Assembly: GCA_905221615.1 (NCBI GenBank)
Contig: CAJNDT010000324.1
Location: 1,223,749 to 1,287,748 of the forward strand
DNA: 64,000 nucleotides
Direction: 5' to 3'
Origin: Symbiodinium sp. CCMP2592
Lineage: Eukaryota; Sar; Dinophyceae; Suessiales; Symbiodiniaceae
The notes beneath the pieces are model-generated. The model did not search any database, had not been told where the DNA came from, and saw nothing but the letters and a program-made list of their open reading frames with translations. The translations under genes were made by a program, and so were the position numbers. This document shows, one piece after another, positions 1 through 12,490 of the stretch; positions within the stretch are counted from its first letter, which is position 1; each line of letters starts with the position of its first letter.

Positions 1-2755
1 CTTGTTTGCATGTGCTTATGCCGGCAAGCCTCAAAATGCTGCTGTCCATCCAGAGTGCATTTGGAGAACTTGTGAGAGTTGTTGGTGGTTGGTTTGCCTG
101 CTGACAGATGCACGGTGGAGACACCCATGTTCCGGTAAAGCATGGGGATGAATATCATGGGGGTGAAACATGTACATTGCTATTCCGTAGGTTTAATGAA
201 CAGAATCTTAATAGAATATACGCCAAAGCCCCATTCTGATGTCTGAGGCCCCGAGAATTTTTCGTGCGTATTTGCGACGATGTCGGTTTCTGCGGTTTCT
301 GCGTGCTGCCCTCTGTGTCGTGAAATAATTGGTGGGCATCACTGCAAACCCTTTTCCTCTCTGCCATATGGGGTTCGTCCGTGCCATGCGGCAGAAAAAG
401 CCGTCCCTTTATTAGAAGACCTCGAGGTAGGATCAAATGCAGGAGTTGGAAATTGCGTAGTTCTCCAGATTAGGATCCCTCTCAGGTTCGTTGTTATCAG
501 GGTTCCGTACTATGTTTGGGACCCCAAAAGGGACCCTAGTTTAGAGAGCCACAAAAAACCCAAAAACCGCAAGTTGTAAACCTAAGCCCTAAACCCTGCA
601 CCCAAAGCCCAAGGCCCTAAACCCAAAGCCCTAAGCCCAAAACCGCAAGTCGTAAAGGACCAACGACGGCATCTTTGCAGAGACCCTGGCCAGCCGGGTC
701 CTCGCAGTTTCCGTATGGACCTATAGAGAGCCCAGTACCCTTTAATTGAGGAACATACCTTATTAGGGTTCCTTTTGGGGTTTAGTACCACGTACGTAGG
801 GAACGTACCTTAAATTATCAGGGGCTTCATACTATGATTTAAGCTATATTCCTTAATGAAGGGGTCTTGGGCTCTCTTGAAACCTCTCAAGGGTACGGTT
901 TCAGGCTTCGTCGCGGCTTCATGTGTCGCAAGGTTCTAGTCTCGGACGAAGGGTAAGGGTAAAGGGTTTACGACTCGGACCCTGATCCCAAATTCGAAGC
1001 CCTAGCCCCGAAACCCGTTAGGGACATAGAGCTGCGAGACATGCATCATGGCCCTGTCTGTGCATTATGTCATGTGCTGGCGCCCAGCTTTACCATCCGT
1101 CACCCCTTGGGCCCCCTTGCACACCGACTCTTCCACATCGTAGCTTTTGCCGAAGAGACCATGGCTACATGTGTCATGGGTAGTTGTCCAAATTAGGAAC
1201 CCCTTTTGAGGTCCCAAAGGCCCCATTCAGGTTTAGGGCTTAGGGATAACTACCCTCATGCTGCTAGCAGTACTCCCCTTCGAACCTTCTCTAAACGCCG
1301 TTCGTCTCCTGCATAGATAGACGGATGGAGAGACCGAAAGATCGCGATCGCACAATCGATGGGTCGGTGGACGGCCACATAGACGAGACAGAACACAGAA
1401 AAAAGCAAACACCATTTTCCATAGTTGAGGTTTGCTCATCTGCGCAACCCATTTTGACGCGAATCTATGCGAATCTCATGGTTTCTGATGCGCGTGTCGC
1501 AAAGCTCGAAACCCTACAGAAGGTTGATGAGAAGGAGGAAGGTTGTACACGGGCCGTATGTCAGATCATGCAAAGCGTCAGCTTTTGCTGTGCCCATTTT
1601 GCCCGAAGTCTTTCTTTTAGAGATCTTGTTTCGGGGATTCTAGGGCATTCTCAGTGTACGGATCGAATATGATACCCTGATTGGCGGTTTAAACCATCCT
1701 CACCCTCGTTTGGGTAGGCTTCTGGCTTGGTTTTTCGCTTCGGCCTTGACCTTTGCTTCTTGTGGGACTTCGAGTTTAGTGGCAATTAGAAGTGTCTCTA
1801 TAAGGGTTCCTATCAGGGCTTGCAGGTGCCGAGGGCAACATCTTGTCCGCCTACGACGTCAAGATCCAAGGCACCAAGAGAAACCGCGGTTTAAGGGTAT
1901 CATAGTTTCGGGTTTACAGGGTTCTCACCGCGGAATTGCGCGCAAGCATCCGGGGTCATAGAACCATTGTTTCTGGGTTGATGATGAAAGCAGTCCTGCG
2001 GCGACTGTAGTCAGTACCAGTAGGAGGCTTCCCCGCTTGAGTACATTCTGCTTCGAATAGGAAGTTGGCTTGGGAAGGCAAGGATTTCCATGTCGATCTT
2101 TTTTGCGCAGGTACATTTTGCAGCAACCGAGCGCTTTGACAGGTTTCGGTATGGGTGTTCATCTCAAACCTTTTGGATGCCTTAGCCGAAGGCCCAGGAC
2201 CGGGTTTGGGTAAGAGGGACCCAATGCACATGTGCTGGATGCTCATACGGTAAGGAGGGCAGCCTTTCCAGCTCACAGATGAGGTGATCAGGTCCAAGCT
2301 GTCTCATCTTGTTGTAGCACCGCCACGTCTCCAGCCATGGACGAAAGTCTTGACGGCTTCCCTACACCTCAGACTTGTACACCTTGAGTCCCAAACCCTG
2401 ACACCCGCAGCAAACACCTCGAAAATCATAGTAAGTTTCCCTCCAACACGTAGAGTATATTCCGTAGTCCTAAACTCCTGAAACCCTGAACCCGAAAACA
2501 CGAGAAGCGTATTTCATATTATTTCTTAAACTAACCCTAAACCCCGAAAAAGGAACCCTATCTAAACTCAAGGAGACCCCCCTGTGGAGCTCCTCCACAA
2601 GTGGCGAACCGGTGCAAAAGCCGGGGGCGTGAGATACGGACGAGCGCCTTGGACAGAAACGTTTAGGGCTTAGGGTGTAGGGTTTGCAGGGTTTAGGGCT
2701 TTCCCCGGTCCCCAACCCCTTATTTCCAAGGGTTCGTTCGTTTTTCGCCTAGTAA
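1..2755. other. Gene-poor region, no gene recognised
   Basis: Several short open frames exist, the longest an unsupported 115-residue frame at 1325-1672, but none shows a recognisable domain. The stretch holds degenerate telomere-like units (for example 578-650 and 2525-2700) and one hairpin element. I see nothing else I can name. Confidence 0.5.
726..877. mobile_element. MITE-like hairpin, family B (disrupted copy)
   Basis: Left end GAGAGCCCAGTACCC and right end GGGGTCTTGGGCTCTCT are inverted copies. An internal stretch around 760-800 duplicates the AACNTACCTTA segment, so this copy is longer than the usual roughly 110 bp of the family. Confidence 0.55.
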
Positions 2756-2757
2756 AG

Positions 2758-2812
2758 ATATATGTGTAGACATATACACATACACATGTATATGTATGTG
2801 TGTGTGTGCGCT
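2758..2812. repeat. TA/TG-rich simple repeat
   Basis: Alternating TATG/ACAC dinucleotides ending in a short TG run. Confidence 0.8.
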
Positions 2813-2982
2813 TCTGAATATACACATATTCTTTGTTCTTGTTGAGTCGAACCATCCTGATTCGAACGAAGCTTGGCATCGGGCCTTGAAGCCAAAATAG
2901 ACAGAGGCTTTTGCGGTGTGTTATGATATACTTATTCAGGACCTAGGATAAGGGGACATTGCTCAGACCTCCGAACTCTCTT

Positions 2983-2988
2983 CCTCTC

Positions 2989-3049
<61 letters not shown>
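2983..3049. repeat. (CT)n microsatellite
   Basis: About 33 CT units, nearly perfect. Long open frames across it on both strands are artefacts of the repeat. Confidence 0.95.
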
Positions 3050-3052
<3 letters not shown>

Positions 3053-4090
3053 CAGGCTTTCGCGGGTTTAGGGCTTGGGTACGGGAGTTGGGAACATATC
3101 TCGTGGTAAAGAACAGTACGAATGTTAAGACGAAGTTGTGTATGAAAAGCACGAGGGGCATTTGAGTTTTTGAACTTTGGGTGCATATAGGGTTCATTTA
3201 ACTGAGAGTGTTGGGGTGTCTGGGATCACGACTCACGGCTTTTGGCTGTGTATAGGTTCATTACCAAGCCCGGCAACTTGCACCATCATTTAGGGGCTTG
3301 GATAATTCGTCATATCATTCCCGTATTGTCCCCTTAAATCTATGCCCACGGAAAACACCAAAAAAACTACTCAAGGAGTTGAGGTTCCTGACCTGCGTTC
3401 TTCCATAACGGAAGAACGCGTACGAGCTGCGCAATCGAAGCACCACCCTCACCTGTTGTTCACATTCCAGACTGTTTCGTCGCCATGGCGGGTCAGGTTG
3501 CAATAGACCAAGACAGCCCACAATGCCCGTATGTGCATCCCCCCAAAAATGTATTGAGGGCAAAAATCCCAGGTGTGGTGCAGCATGACAAAGCGCACTG
3601 GCGCCACAAGCAAGTTGAGGGCGACTTGGCCAGGCAAAGTGTTTAATTTTTGGCAGAATCGACACGTCCTAAACATCCTAAACCCTACATTACCCCCTAT
3701 CATATAATATGCAACACCCTGTAGGTTGGGTGGCGCAGGAAATGTTGAGGCACTTCAATCCCAGCTAAGTTGGACATGAGGTGCTGTACCAGTGTAGCGA
3801 TCTTGTGACCCCAACCATCCCGAACCCTAAACCCCTAAACCCAACACCACCCCAAAGCCATGATCTAAAGGCCGTAGGAACCAATATATACTGCTGAGTT
3901 TAAAGTGAGGGCTTAGAGTGAAATCATTTCGGGGTGAACTCTCGTGTAAGGCCTTGTGGGAGTAGCTGTTGGGGTCTGGCTCTTGGGGTTTAGGGTTTGG
4001 GGTGTAGGACCTCAAGTCTAGGGTTTACGTGCGGTTTAGAGTTTAGGCAGTTTCAGTGGGACTCGGGGTTCAGGATGTACGGTTTAGGAC

Positions 4091-4166
4091 TAAACCCTAC
4101 ACCCTACACCCTGGCCCCAGCCCCTAAATCCTAAACCCTAAACCCCTAAACCCTAAACCCTAAATT
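4091..4166 (+). repeat. Telomere-like array (CCCTAAA)
   Basis: Near-perfect CCCTAAA units mixed with CCCCTAAA and TCCTAAA variants. Confidence 0.85.
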
Positions 4167-4866
4167 CCCACCCAGGCCTGCTTAGGCCGTACCCACCCTT
4201 TTTCTTAGGGTGCCTGGACCCAGAAGGAAACCCGGCAGTGATTGACACCAACTCTGGATGGACAATGGGTGGAGCCATTGGAGAGTGGTCGAATTCAGCC
4301 CCTAGGGCTGAGCCAAGCCATTAGGCCCCTTGCGTGGCGCCCATATTCGATATTCGCAAAGGGAATTCCCTCGAATTTTTAAGAGATTAGAATACCCTAA
4401 ACCCCACGACCAAATCCCTTGGTGGGCGTTTCCATTTGGCCCCCCCTCAGAAATGGCACCAGGGGCCGGCCCAGGGGGGCCCCCCAGCTGGCAGATTCCA
4501 GGGACCCGGGGGGCTCCTGGCGGGTCCTGGGGGAGACTTGGCGTTTTTTCCTTAAACCTTGGCCCTCCCCTGGCCCTCGCCACCTGGCCCTGACCCTATC
4601 TGTTTTGTGGCGTGTGTAGGTCGCCAACAGACAGACCAGGGGCAGGTGGGAATTGAGGGCGTAAGCGCTAAACCCTAAAAGGCAATGTTTTGGGTGGTAG
4701 CCTGTGTATTCTCACAGCGGGTGGGAAAAGGTGAGGAACCAATGTGTAAATGTTTGGTGGTGGAATCGCATTCGAACGCTAGACGTCGATATGCAGCCCA
4801 CCCACATCCCTGGGAGTGTTGGGGCGCCATCCGACATAGAAAATGCTGCCGCTGCGCGGCGAGACG

Positions 4867-5083
4867 CCCTAAACCCTAAATCCTAAACCCTACACCGTCT
4901 CTCGACTACTCATCAGGGAGCCTTGCCTTCTGTGTGTGCGAGCGTGAGCGTCGAAACCCTACACCGTAAACCCCAAGCCCGTAACCTTAAACCCTATACC
5001 CTCTAATCCCTAAACCCCCAACCGATATCCCTAAACCCTAACCCCAAACCTTAAAACCCTAACCCTACACCCTAGCGTCCAGG
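4867..5083 (+). repeat. Degenerate telomere-like array (CCCTAAA)
   Basis: Two blocks of CCCTAAA variants (4867-4895 and about 4954-5083) separated by unrelated sequence that includes a copy of the GAGCGTCGAAA junction motif. Confidence 0.75.
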
Positions 5084-5540
5084 GCTTAGGGTGCAAAGGT
5101 GAAGTATGTGGAGTCCCCGGAGCGGCCAATCGACATGCCGCTTGTGCCTGCAATGGAGTTTCATAGGGTCTGACAGTTGGCTTTAGGGCTTAATCCGGGA
5201 CTTTCAGGAAGCTTTTGACGTTTTCTTGGCCTTCCAAGGAGCCTATTCATAAATACTTTTGGGATTCCAAAGCTACAACCCGGTGAAAGTATCGGAGCGT
5301 CCATAGTCGTATCTAGTGCCACCGCTTCTGTCCAACACCTGTGTTCTTTCAGGGTCCACCGCTCAGTGTTTGCAGTTTTTCAGGATAGTTCTCTAAATTG
5401 GGGCCCCTTGAAGGAATCCATTAGGCTTACAATGAGAGTTTTGGGTTAAACTACGTCCCCTTTAGGGTCCTTTCGTTAAGGGTGCCGTTGGTGACCTATT
5501 AAGGGGTAATTATTATTCATTTTCATCAAAATAGATGATA

Positions 5541-5597
5541 TGTATATATATATATATCTCTCTCTCTCTCTCTCTCTCGCTCTCTCTCTCCCCCCCT
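5541..5597. repeat. TA/CT compound microsatellite
   Basis: A TA run passes directly into a CT run and then a C run. Confidence 0.9.
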
Positions 5598-6132
5598 TGA
5601 TATGACCCTTAAGCTCAACTGCCACAGGGTGGGGGCAGTGCCCAATTAAGCTCTCTGAGCAAAGGCTTCTGGATGCGCACGGCATGCGTGTACAGACCAT
5701 CCGGCGCTATGCCTTTGGACCGTGGCTCGTCCCATTGGAGTATGTGTTTCTTTTCAAGGAGGGTTTACGAGGCCTTAGTTTCTTTTCAGGTTTATAAGGG
5801 CTTGGGTTTTCTTTTCGAGAACGGCTTGAAAAGTTTCATGAGCGGTTTGTAATTTATAAGGGGTTTGTCGGGCGTATTAGGACTCAATAGGGGCTTGAAA
5901 ACGGTTCAATCAAAACAGTTGTGCAGCTTGTGTAAGGGGTTGAACAGGGGTTAGGAGTTGTGTTCAACAAGTACGATTTTTATGAAGGTTTTTTTGCCTA
6001 GGTGTCTTCGTAATAGCCAAGAAAGTCATTACACCGCAGGTTCTTCATTTGGGACCTCAGATGTTCTGACATTTCCCGTTCCGGCTAAGGCCTCAGGCGT
6101 AGGGTTTAAGTCTAAGGTTTCTGGTTGGGATA

Positions 6133-6236
6133 TGGGAGTTTCCGAAAATTAGGGTTACCTTATTTTGGTGTCCTTACAATAGGGAGCCTACTATTCAGGG
6201 TACTATATTAGGGTCCCCCATTTTCGGAAACTCCCA
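6133..6236. mobile_element. MITE-like hairpin, family A, intact
   Basis: Terminal inverted repeats TGGGAGTTTCCGAAAAT and its complement, flanked by TA on both sides (6131-6132 and 6237-6238). The TA duplication and about 104-bp length fit a Tc1/mariner-type MITE. Confidence 0.75.
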
Positions 6237-6390
6237 TATGTTTCGTGTTCAGGGTTTAGGCTTGGGGCTTAAGGCCGACAGGATTCCCATCTTGGTGTGT
6301 TATCAAGTTACTACAAGGGCCTTAAGGGTTCCTTTTAATGGGGTCTATGAGGGATCCATAATAGGGTGCTGTAGGGCGCCTCAACCATCT

Positions 6391-6462
6391 CCTATACTAT
6401 GTTGGGAATTCCTTATTATACTTTTGGGAAAATGGGTCGCGAAACCCTATTCTAACTATAGT
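6391..6462. mobile_element. MITE-like element, family I, partial
   Basis: Contains the family I core: CCTATACTAT, GGAATTCCTTATTATA, then ACCCTATTCTAACTATAG. The outer left end is missing. Confidence 0.4.
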
Positions 6463-6468
6463 GAACCC

Positions 6469-6562
6469 TGGAAAGTTGGAACATAGATTGAGGATGATTC
6501 ATGCCTGGATTCCCTATGCTATGCTTTAAGGGCATAAGGCTAATGATGTTCCAACTTTTCGG
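6469..6562. mobile_element. MITE-like hairpin, family F, diverged
   Basis: CTGGAAAGTTGGAACAT at the left and GATGTTCCAACTTTTCGG at the right are inverted copies related to the CCAGAAAGTTGGAATATG ends of family F. Confidence 0.5.
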
Positions 6563-6779
6563 CTTCTACTCTATGAAGGCTCCACAAAAAGAGCTCTGCG
6601 GCGGCCCGATTTGAATCCTTCTGGCATCCTCATCTGCAACCTAAACCCACAACCCAAAACCTTAAACCCAAAACCTAAAGCCTTTCGGAATTCCGACAGC
6701 GTCCGTCGCCCGTCCGAGAGAGCCGAAACCCAACCCCCACTTTTGGGTTTAAGGTTTAAGGCATACCTTAACCCCACGT

Positions 6780-6845
6780 AACCTACCTTTTTAAGGACTT
6801 ATATAAAGAAATCATATTAGGGAACCCTAAAAAAGGTAGGTTCCT
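6780..6845. mobile_element. MITE-like hairpin, family M, short
   Basis: ACCTACCTTTTT and AAAAAGGTAGGT are inverted with about 40 bp between them. It resembles the longer copy at 32110-32191. Confidence 0.5.
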
Positions 6846-8039
6846 TAGGGTCCAGGTAGGGTTTAGGGATTATATAGGGGGGCCTTGGCCTCGTTCCAAC
6901 CATCTCTCTTTCGGGTTCAAGGTCTTCTATGGGGGTTCTGGACCAATAGTTGGTTTAGAGTTCAAGGCTCAGGGTTTAGGTTTTATTTGAGGGGTCGGGG
7001 CCCGTTGCGGAGAGAGAGGGGGGGAGTGAGAAACAGGGTTTTTAGGGTTTAGAGTTTGAGGTAGGTTCATGGCGTATCTTTCTGTGAGCGTAGAGTTAAG
7101 GGGTTTCGGGTTTCTCGGAGTTTCGGAGTTTACGCACTTCAAAGTTGGGGTTTGTGACTGTGCAGGTACATCGTGACGGATGCATCTTAGCAGCATATGG
7201 CTGGAGCCGCTTCAGCATTTGGGTCCATGCTAAGCTTTAGCGGAATGCTTGCAAAGATAGTGAGAACCTCGGAATTGCAAGGCCCCCCAGAGCCCCTAAA
7301 TCCTGACTCCCTAAACCCTAGAGCCTGAGCCTGTAAATCGGTAAATCTTGCCCAGCGAAGCGTTGTGCGGAATTTTGCGTGGATGCAGCGCAAGGAGATT
7401 CTGTCTGTCAGTTTTAAAGAACGCTGTAGACATAGTAGACATAGGATTTAGGGATGGTTTGTTGATTGTTTGCTGTGTAAAATTGATGGCACTTCGTAGC
7501 ATCGGGGAGTTTCAAAGGTTCTAAGGGCGGAAAAGGCTTATGTGTGGTGTGCAGTTATTTGTGAGCCTTTTGGGGCTTCCGAGCCAGCTACACCCCGAAG
7601 CCCACTTGCAAAAAAATAAAGGGTTTCCTGGAAGGGTTCAATAGCTGAGGGTTTTAAGGTTATAAGCAGTTTTGTAAGCGTTTGGGGTTTCAGGATTTGG
7701 AGTCGAGTTCAGGTTGGCTCAGGACGTTCAACAACTCATGGTCTACTGACACGGCTCAGTGACGGACACCCTAAAGTACTTACTACGTGCTTGCTTACTC
7801 GCGTACTAACTTGAAAGCTTGCCCACTTGCCTGCTTGCTTACTGACTTACTTTCTTACTTACTGCTTTTGCCGCAGAAACCTGACATCGACCCTAGACGG
7901 TAATCAAGATCCTTTGTACAAGGACCCTTATAAGGACCCGTTTGAACGTAGGGTATTTTGAATGTTGTGTAGCACTCGCATCACTGTAATCAACTGCTGC
8001 TCTTGATGATGGCACGGCAGAGAGAGAGAGAGAGAGAGA

Positions 8040-8148
8040 CTAGGATCTGGAGTAGGCCCTTATTCCCTTCTTAAGGGTTCAGGTTCCCTTATAATTCCCT
8101 TTAGCCCAAAAAGGGCACCTTTTTATTCCTGGGTTACTCTTAGGTCTC
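8040..8148. mobile_element. MITE-like element, family H
   Basis: Shares with 12284-12393 and 34045-34155 the ordered blocks GGAGTAGGCCCTTATTCCC, AGGTTCCCTTATA, CAAAAAGGGCACC and GGTTACTCTTAGGTC. The ends TAGGAYCT and AGGTCTCT are weakly inverted. Confidence 0.6.
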
Positions 8149-9226
8149 TGAGAGGGCCAGAGAGCTAAGAGCTGGACAGGTGCCACAAGATCGCGTGGTG
8201 CGCGTTCCGATCCACAAGAGCATCCGGTGCGGGCTGCACATTAGGGTTCCCTATTAAAGGGATTTGTTATAGCGGTTTCTGTAAGGGTACTATAAGTGTA
8301 GTTCTGTACACGATGGTCACCAAAATGCCCCGGCAGCCTTATAAAAAGGGACCTGAAAAAGACTTTAGAGAACTACCTACATGCTCATCCGGAATACCCT
8401 GAATGCCCTAAACTTCCCTACCGTAAACCTGGCGATCTTACCACCTACAACCTGAAGCGCTAAATCCCCGCACTCACAGGGACTCACACGCTGTGAGTTC
8501 GAGCTTGGAGCCTATTGGAGCTTCGAGAAATACAGAACAGAGGCCCCTATTCCCCTGTAGAATCCTAACAAACAGGACCCACCGGGTACTCCTGTGGAAG
8601 ATTCAAGTAGTATCATTGTCTATACAGACTTAAAATGCTCCGCTAGCCAGGCCACGTAATTCGAGCCTCCCGGGCGCTCCGTCACTCTGCAAGAGCTCAT
8701 AAGACAAGAACTGTCCGGTGGGCAAAGCTCTTGCCCTATGTATGCCATGCTTGTTCCGTGTCGTTGAGAAAACTGTGTTTGTGTGGGTGTGAGAATATAT
8801 GAGGTCTAGGAATGAACATGTGCATTCACTACTAGTAGTAGATATAGCAGCTCCTACCACAACAAGCATGGTGGCATGATCTTCTTAGTAAGTATTGATG
8901 AGGGTCTAGAGTTTAGGATTTTAGGAATGATAAGCATGTGTTGATGTTGCTGACATCAAGAAGGATGGCGAATAGAGCGCTGGGCAGTAGTCACGAGATC
9001 CGACTGGAAACGCTGTCAGATGACAGCGGGTGTACCAAGGTGGTAGAAAGATGAGTAGACTACTAGTAGAAGCAGTTGTGGCACCACTCGCGATAGTTTT
9101 CAGCTTATGCAGTGACAGCGGCGGCAGTCATACAGCAGGAAGCCATATATAGAACACCGAGTGACCCTTGAAAGAAGCCCTCTACCCTGTCACGGCCCTC
9201 TTGAATTCCCGAATCCTGAAAAAGCC

Positions 9227-9441
9227 ATCTAAACCCTGAACCCTAAACCCTCTCGAGCCTCGGTACCCTCCCCTAAACCCCTAAACCCCTAAACCCTAAA
9301 CCCTTTCTGGGGTTGTGTCTGACAGCGCACCTGTAAGTGAACCGGCTTACAGGGTTAACGACACGTCGAACCTACTTCTGCAGACCTTGCAGGGCTTGTC
9401 CGAGAGTGAGTGTCAAAAAACCCTAAACCCTAAACCCTAAA
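9227..9441 (+). repeat. Telomere-like arrays (CCCTAAA) with junction motif
   Basis: Blocks of CCCTAAA and CCCCTAAA at 9227-9305 and 9418-9441. The second block follows directly after TTGTCCGAGAGTGAGTGTC and an A run, a variant of the dispersed junction motif described under findings. Confidence 0.8.
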
Positions 9442-10873
9442 CTCTTAGAAACCCCCTTTTTTCGCAGCTCTGGAGGCATTTGATCCCAACGGCCGACATG
9501 CGCCAGGCTTTGGTGCCTGTGCGAGGTGCCATGATCGAGGCGGCTCAGTGGGCCTTAAGGTTTAGGGCTTAGGGTTTAGGGACATTTCAAAGGACGGTCT
9601 TGTTCGTAATACTAACCTTTATAAAATTTAAATAAGTTACCATGAGAGAGATCTACAGTTGATAGTATGGTTTCCTTATTATGGTAGCTCAGAAACTGTT
9701 AGACAACAACACAGAATAAGGGTCCTTACAAACGTATGAGGATGCTGCAGTTACAGGGCCTCCACCACAGGAGCCCTGAGACACTTTGGTTTCCATCAGA
9801 CCAAGCATTACTGTATCTCTGTTTAGCGTTTAGGGTTCCCGGAAAGGGGTCCAGGGTCTAGGGGTTTAGTGCTTAAGCTCCGACTGTATACTATGGACTA
9901 CTGCATTGCGCCAAGAAAGTCATTCAACCAACGGTCGTTGCAAATGACGAGCAGTAGCAGTGTAATTATGATGGAGAGGAGAGGAGGAGGTGGAAGAGCG
10001 GCGGTATCGATGATGACGGTGATGAGTTTTGGCCGTTGCGAACTATGCTCGTGTCTCTTGTTTTTCGTAGTGCTAAGAAGACTGCGTGTTGGTCGGCGAT
10101 ATAGGTGCACTATAGGTGCCTGCAGCATCTGAGCCCTGGAACGGTCCAGGTTACCCTATGGGTCCACAAAGTACGCAATCATCAGAGACTGGAGTTGGGA
10201 TAGTGGTATTACAGGTGAAGATTTGGAGGGAGCGTATGATTATTCGCTACTTGTGCCTTAGAGCCTGGATTAGACTTTTTGAAGCTTGGGTTAGACGGTA
10301 GCGCCTCCTTCCATCTCTAATATTATTTAAACACATATCTAAGTCAATGATACTTCAGTAGAATGTTAGTCTTTTTTTACGATCGTGTAAAACCATTCTC
10401 AACTTTGCTTCATGTTTCAAACTTTGCGAGTGGCCAGGAGGGTGCCTTGCGTCGGCCGATGCTTGTGGGATCGGCTGTGCTCAAAGAAGGCTGGCGCTTA
10501 ACTTGGAGGTTCATGGGAAGTTATAAGTGGAGGTCACAAGGGTTCCTTTAAGTGTCTCTTTAAAGGGTTCTTTTGGGATTTTACACCTCGCCTGCCCTGC
10601 CGAGTGCGAGTGACAAAAAGGTTAAAGCGGAATTTGGGCTCTTCGAACTTCCTGGTTTAAGGGTGCAGGGGTCGGGTATGCAAGCATGTTGAGGTTCGGG
10701 TGATTTATGTGGCTCCTGCGTTGCCCTTCATGTCCATGGGTGGCTGTCACTTTCGCATCCCAAGATTCTCGCAAGTCTTGCAATTCAGAGATGCGGACTG
10801 GGGGTTTTGTTCTTGAAGCGACAAACGACTAAGCTTGAGAGTTGGCGGCGTAGGCCCAGCTACAGCGACAGAG

Positions 10874-11887
10874 ATGCACTTGGCCAGGCGGCCCAACTCC
10901 ATCTGCCATGGTTCCACATTAGCTGCCTTGGCCCTGTTAGTCGGCCTCGCTCCGGATTTCGCCCTGCAGAAGCAAGCACCTCTCAGCCAGAATCGCGCTC
11001 GTGTGGGTTTAGGCCTGCACACTCAAGTGGATAACTCAAGCTTTTTGTTGACTGCTTCGAGCAAGCGTGTTTTATCACGGATAGCCGAAGCAGGTAGCCG
11101 AGGCAATTGGTTTGACATTCGACGGCTCTTTGCAGACTACACTGGCGCAGAGGTTCCAGTCTACCATGCTGTTATGCATGGTGCATATCTTTGTGGTCAG
11201 TATAAAGAAGGGGCCCGGGTCTATCAAAGTCTGTGCGATTCGAAAATGGAGAAGGACGAAACAGTGTATGCTACAGCAGTGAAGCTTTACGCGAAACTGG
11301 GTGAACCATTCGGGGTTGCGCGTATTTGGCAAGAAGCCATGAGCAAGTACGACCTCAATAAACAACTGGCAGCAGCTCGTATTGAAGCTGCTGCAGTGGA
11401 AGGTGATATTCAGGCAGCAGCACAAGTTTTAGATGACATGAACCTGGCTGGTGTAGAGATCGACGTGGGCCACATTACCTCAGCCATACGAGCTTGTTGG
11501 GAAGCCTCCGGGAATACTCACAACGCAGCAGACTGCTTGTTTGACCTCCTCTTGGATCTGGAGCTCCAGCCGGACATTGCCTTGTACACCTGTCTCATTG
11601 GAGCTTACAAGGCAGCGCCAGTCGATAAAGTTATGGGTGCGTATTCGAGGATGAAGGAGTCAGGCCTCAAAGCTGACTTTGCATTTGCAGAAATTTACCT
11701 GGCCACACTGGTCTTGCTAAGGCAAAAGGAAGGAAGACAGAACCTGCAAGAGATGAGAGCTTGGCTCCGTGAAGTGTCAGCATCACGCATAGCTGCTGCT
11801 AAGGCCGCAGTCGGCGATTTCAAGCGATCCAATATCAAACTAACAGGCCTGAGTCATGCTATCGAGCGTGCTCTTCATCAAGTTTGA
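10874..11887 (+). CDS. PPR-type (pentatricopeptide repeat) protein, probably organelle-targeted
   Basis: An uninterrupted 337-residue frame beginning at the ATG at 10874. The frame is open a little further upstream, but only with non-ATG starts. Residues 94-128 and 129-163 read as PPR-like helix pairs (VPVYHAVMHGAYLCGQYKEG, then ETVYATAVKLYAKLGEP), followed by degenerate units around 175-283, including PDIALYTCLIGAYKA and MKESGLKAD. PPR proteins bind organellar RNA and act in its processing, editing or translation; that role is family knowledge, not shown here. Residues 15-26 form a hydrophobic stretch (TLAALALLVGLA) after a basic start, consistent with a signal or transit peptide. No intron is needed, unlike the other genes here, which could mean a retroposed copy. 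Both flanks lack repeats for several hundred bases. Confidence 0.75.
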   Translation: MHLARRPNSICHGSTLAALALLVGLAPDFALQKQAPLSQNRARVGLGLHTQVDNSSFLLTASSKRVLSRIAEAGSRGNWFDIRRLFADYTGAEVPVYHAVMHGAYLCGQYKEGARVYQSLCDSKMEKDETVYATAVKLYAKLGEPFGVARIWQEAMSKYDLNKQLAAARIEAAAVEGDIQAAAQVLDDMNLAGVEIDVGHITSAIRACWEASGNTHNAADCLFDLLLDLELQPDIALYTCLIGAYKAAPVDKVMGAYSRMKESGLKADFAFAEIYLATLVLLRQKEGRQNLQEMRAWLREVSASRIAAAKAAVGDFKRSNIKLTGLSHAIERALHQV

Positions 11888-12283
11888 CACAGTGTGTCGC
11901 GCGTGTCGTCGAAAAAGCTTCAGATTTTGCCCCCCGAACATTGTCGCAAGCCGTAAGTAACACTGTCGGGTTCCAATTACCTTTGCATTTCGGACGGAAT
12001 TTCATGAGTCGCCGTGCCATCTGTGTGTTTTGTGTGTTTGCGGCGCAAATCATGTTCATGAGGGCTTTGAAATGGCCGGACATCGCCAGAGTCCAGACAG
12101 GGCCACACCTGGGTTCTTGTTCAGGAATCTAATTCAAGTTACCATACTAGGGATCTATCGTAAATGTGGGTTCCCTCTGTAGCTTAAACTAAATCCTTTT
12201 ACCTCTAAACCCTTGTAGAACCCCTAGTGGAACCCCAAGTTATGGTAAGTTAAATCCCTTAACCCTAGACCCTAAATCCCTAC

Positions 12284-12393
12284 TAGGACCCAGAGTAGGC
12301 CCGTATTCCCTTTTTTCGGGTTTAGGTTCCCTTTTAACCCCCTTTAAACCAAAAAGGGCACCCTTTTTATTCCTAGGTTACTCTTAGGTCTAG
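12284..12393. mobile_element. MITE-like element, family H
   Basis: CTAGGACCCAGAGTAGGCCC at the left and GGTTACTCTTAGGTCTAG at the right. The internal blocks match 8040-8148 and 34045-34155 in order and spacing. Confidence 0.65.
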
Positions 12394-12490
12394 CCTAAGT
12401 CCCTTACTAAGAACCGAGATCAGCTCCTTGCGGCTCTTTGCTTCCGTGCTGTGCGCATTTTTGCTTACACCCCCGACATCGGGCTCCCGC

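Larger units (their letters stand above)
3060..5540. other. Gene-poor region with telomere-like DNA
   Basis: No convincing coding region. Open frames at 4302-4627 overlap on both strands in a GC-rich stretch and have no recognisable motif. The sequence is dominated by scattered CCCTAAA and TTTAGGG variants. Confidence 0.45.
5600..10873. other. Gene-poor region before the PPR gene
   Basis: Hairpin elements of several families, a short GA run at 8022-8040 and telomere-like blocks. Open frames at 7187-7502 (reverse) and 9869-10132 (forward) have no recognisable motif and are overlapped on the other strand, so I do not call them. Confidence 0.45.
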
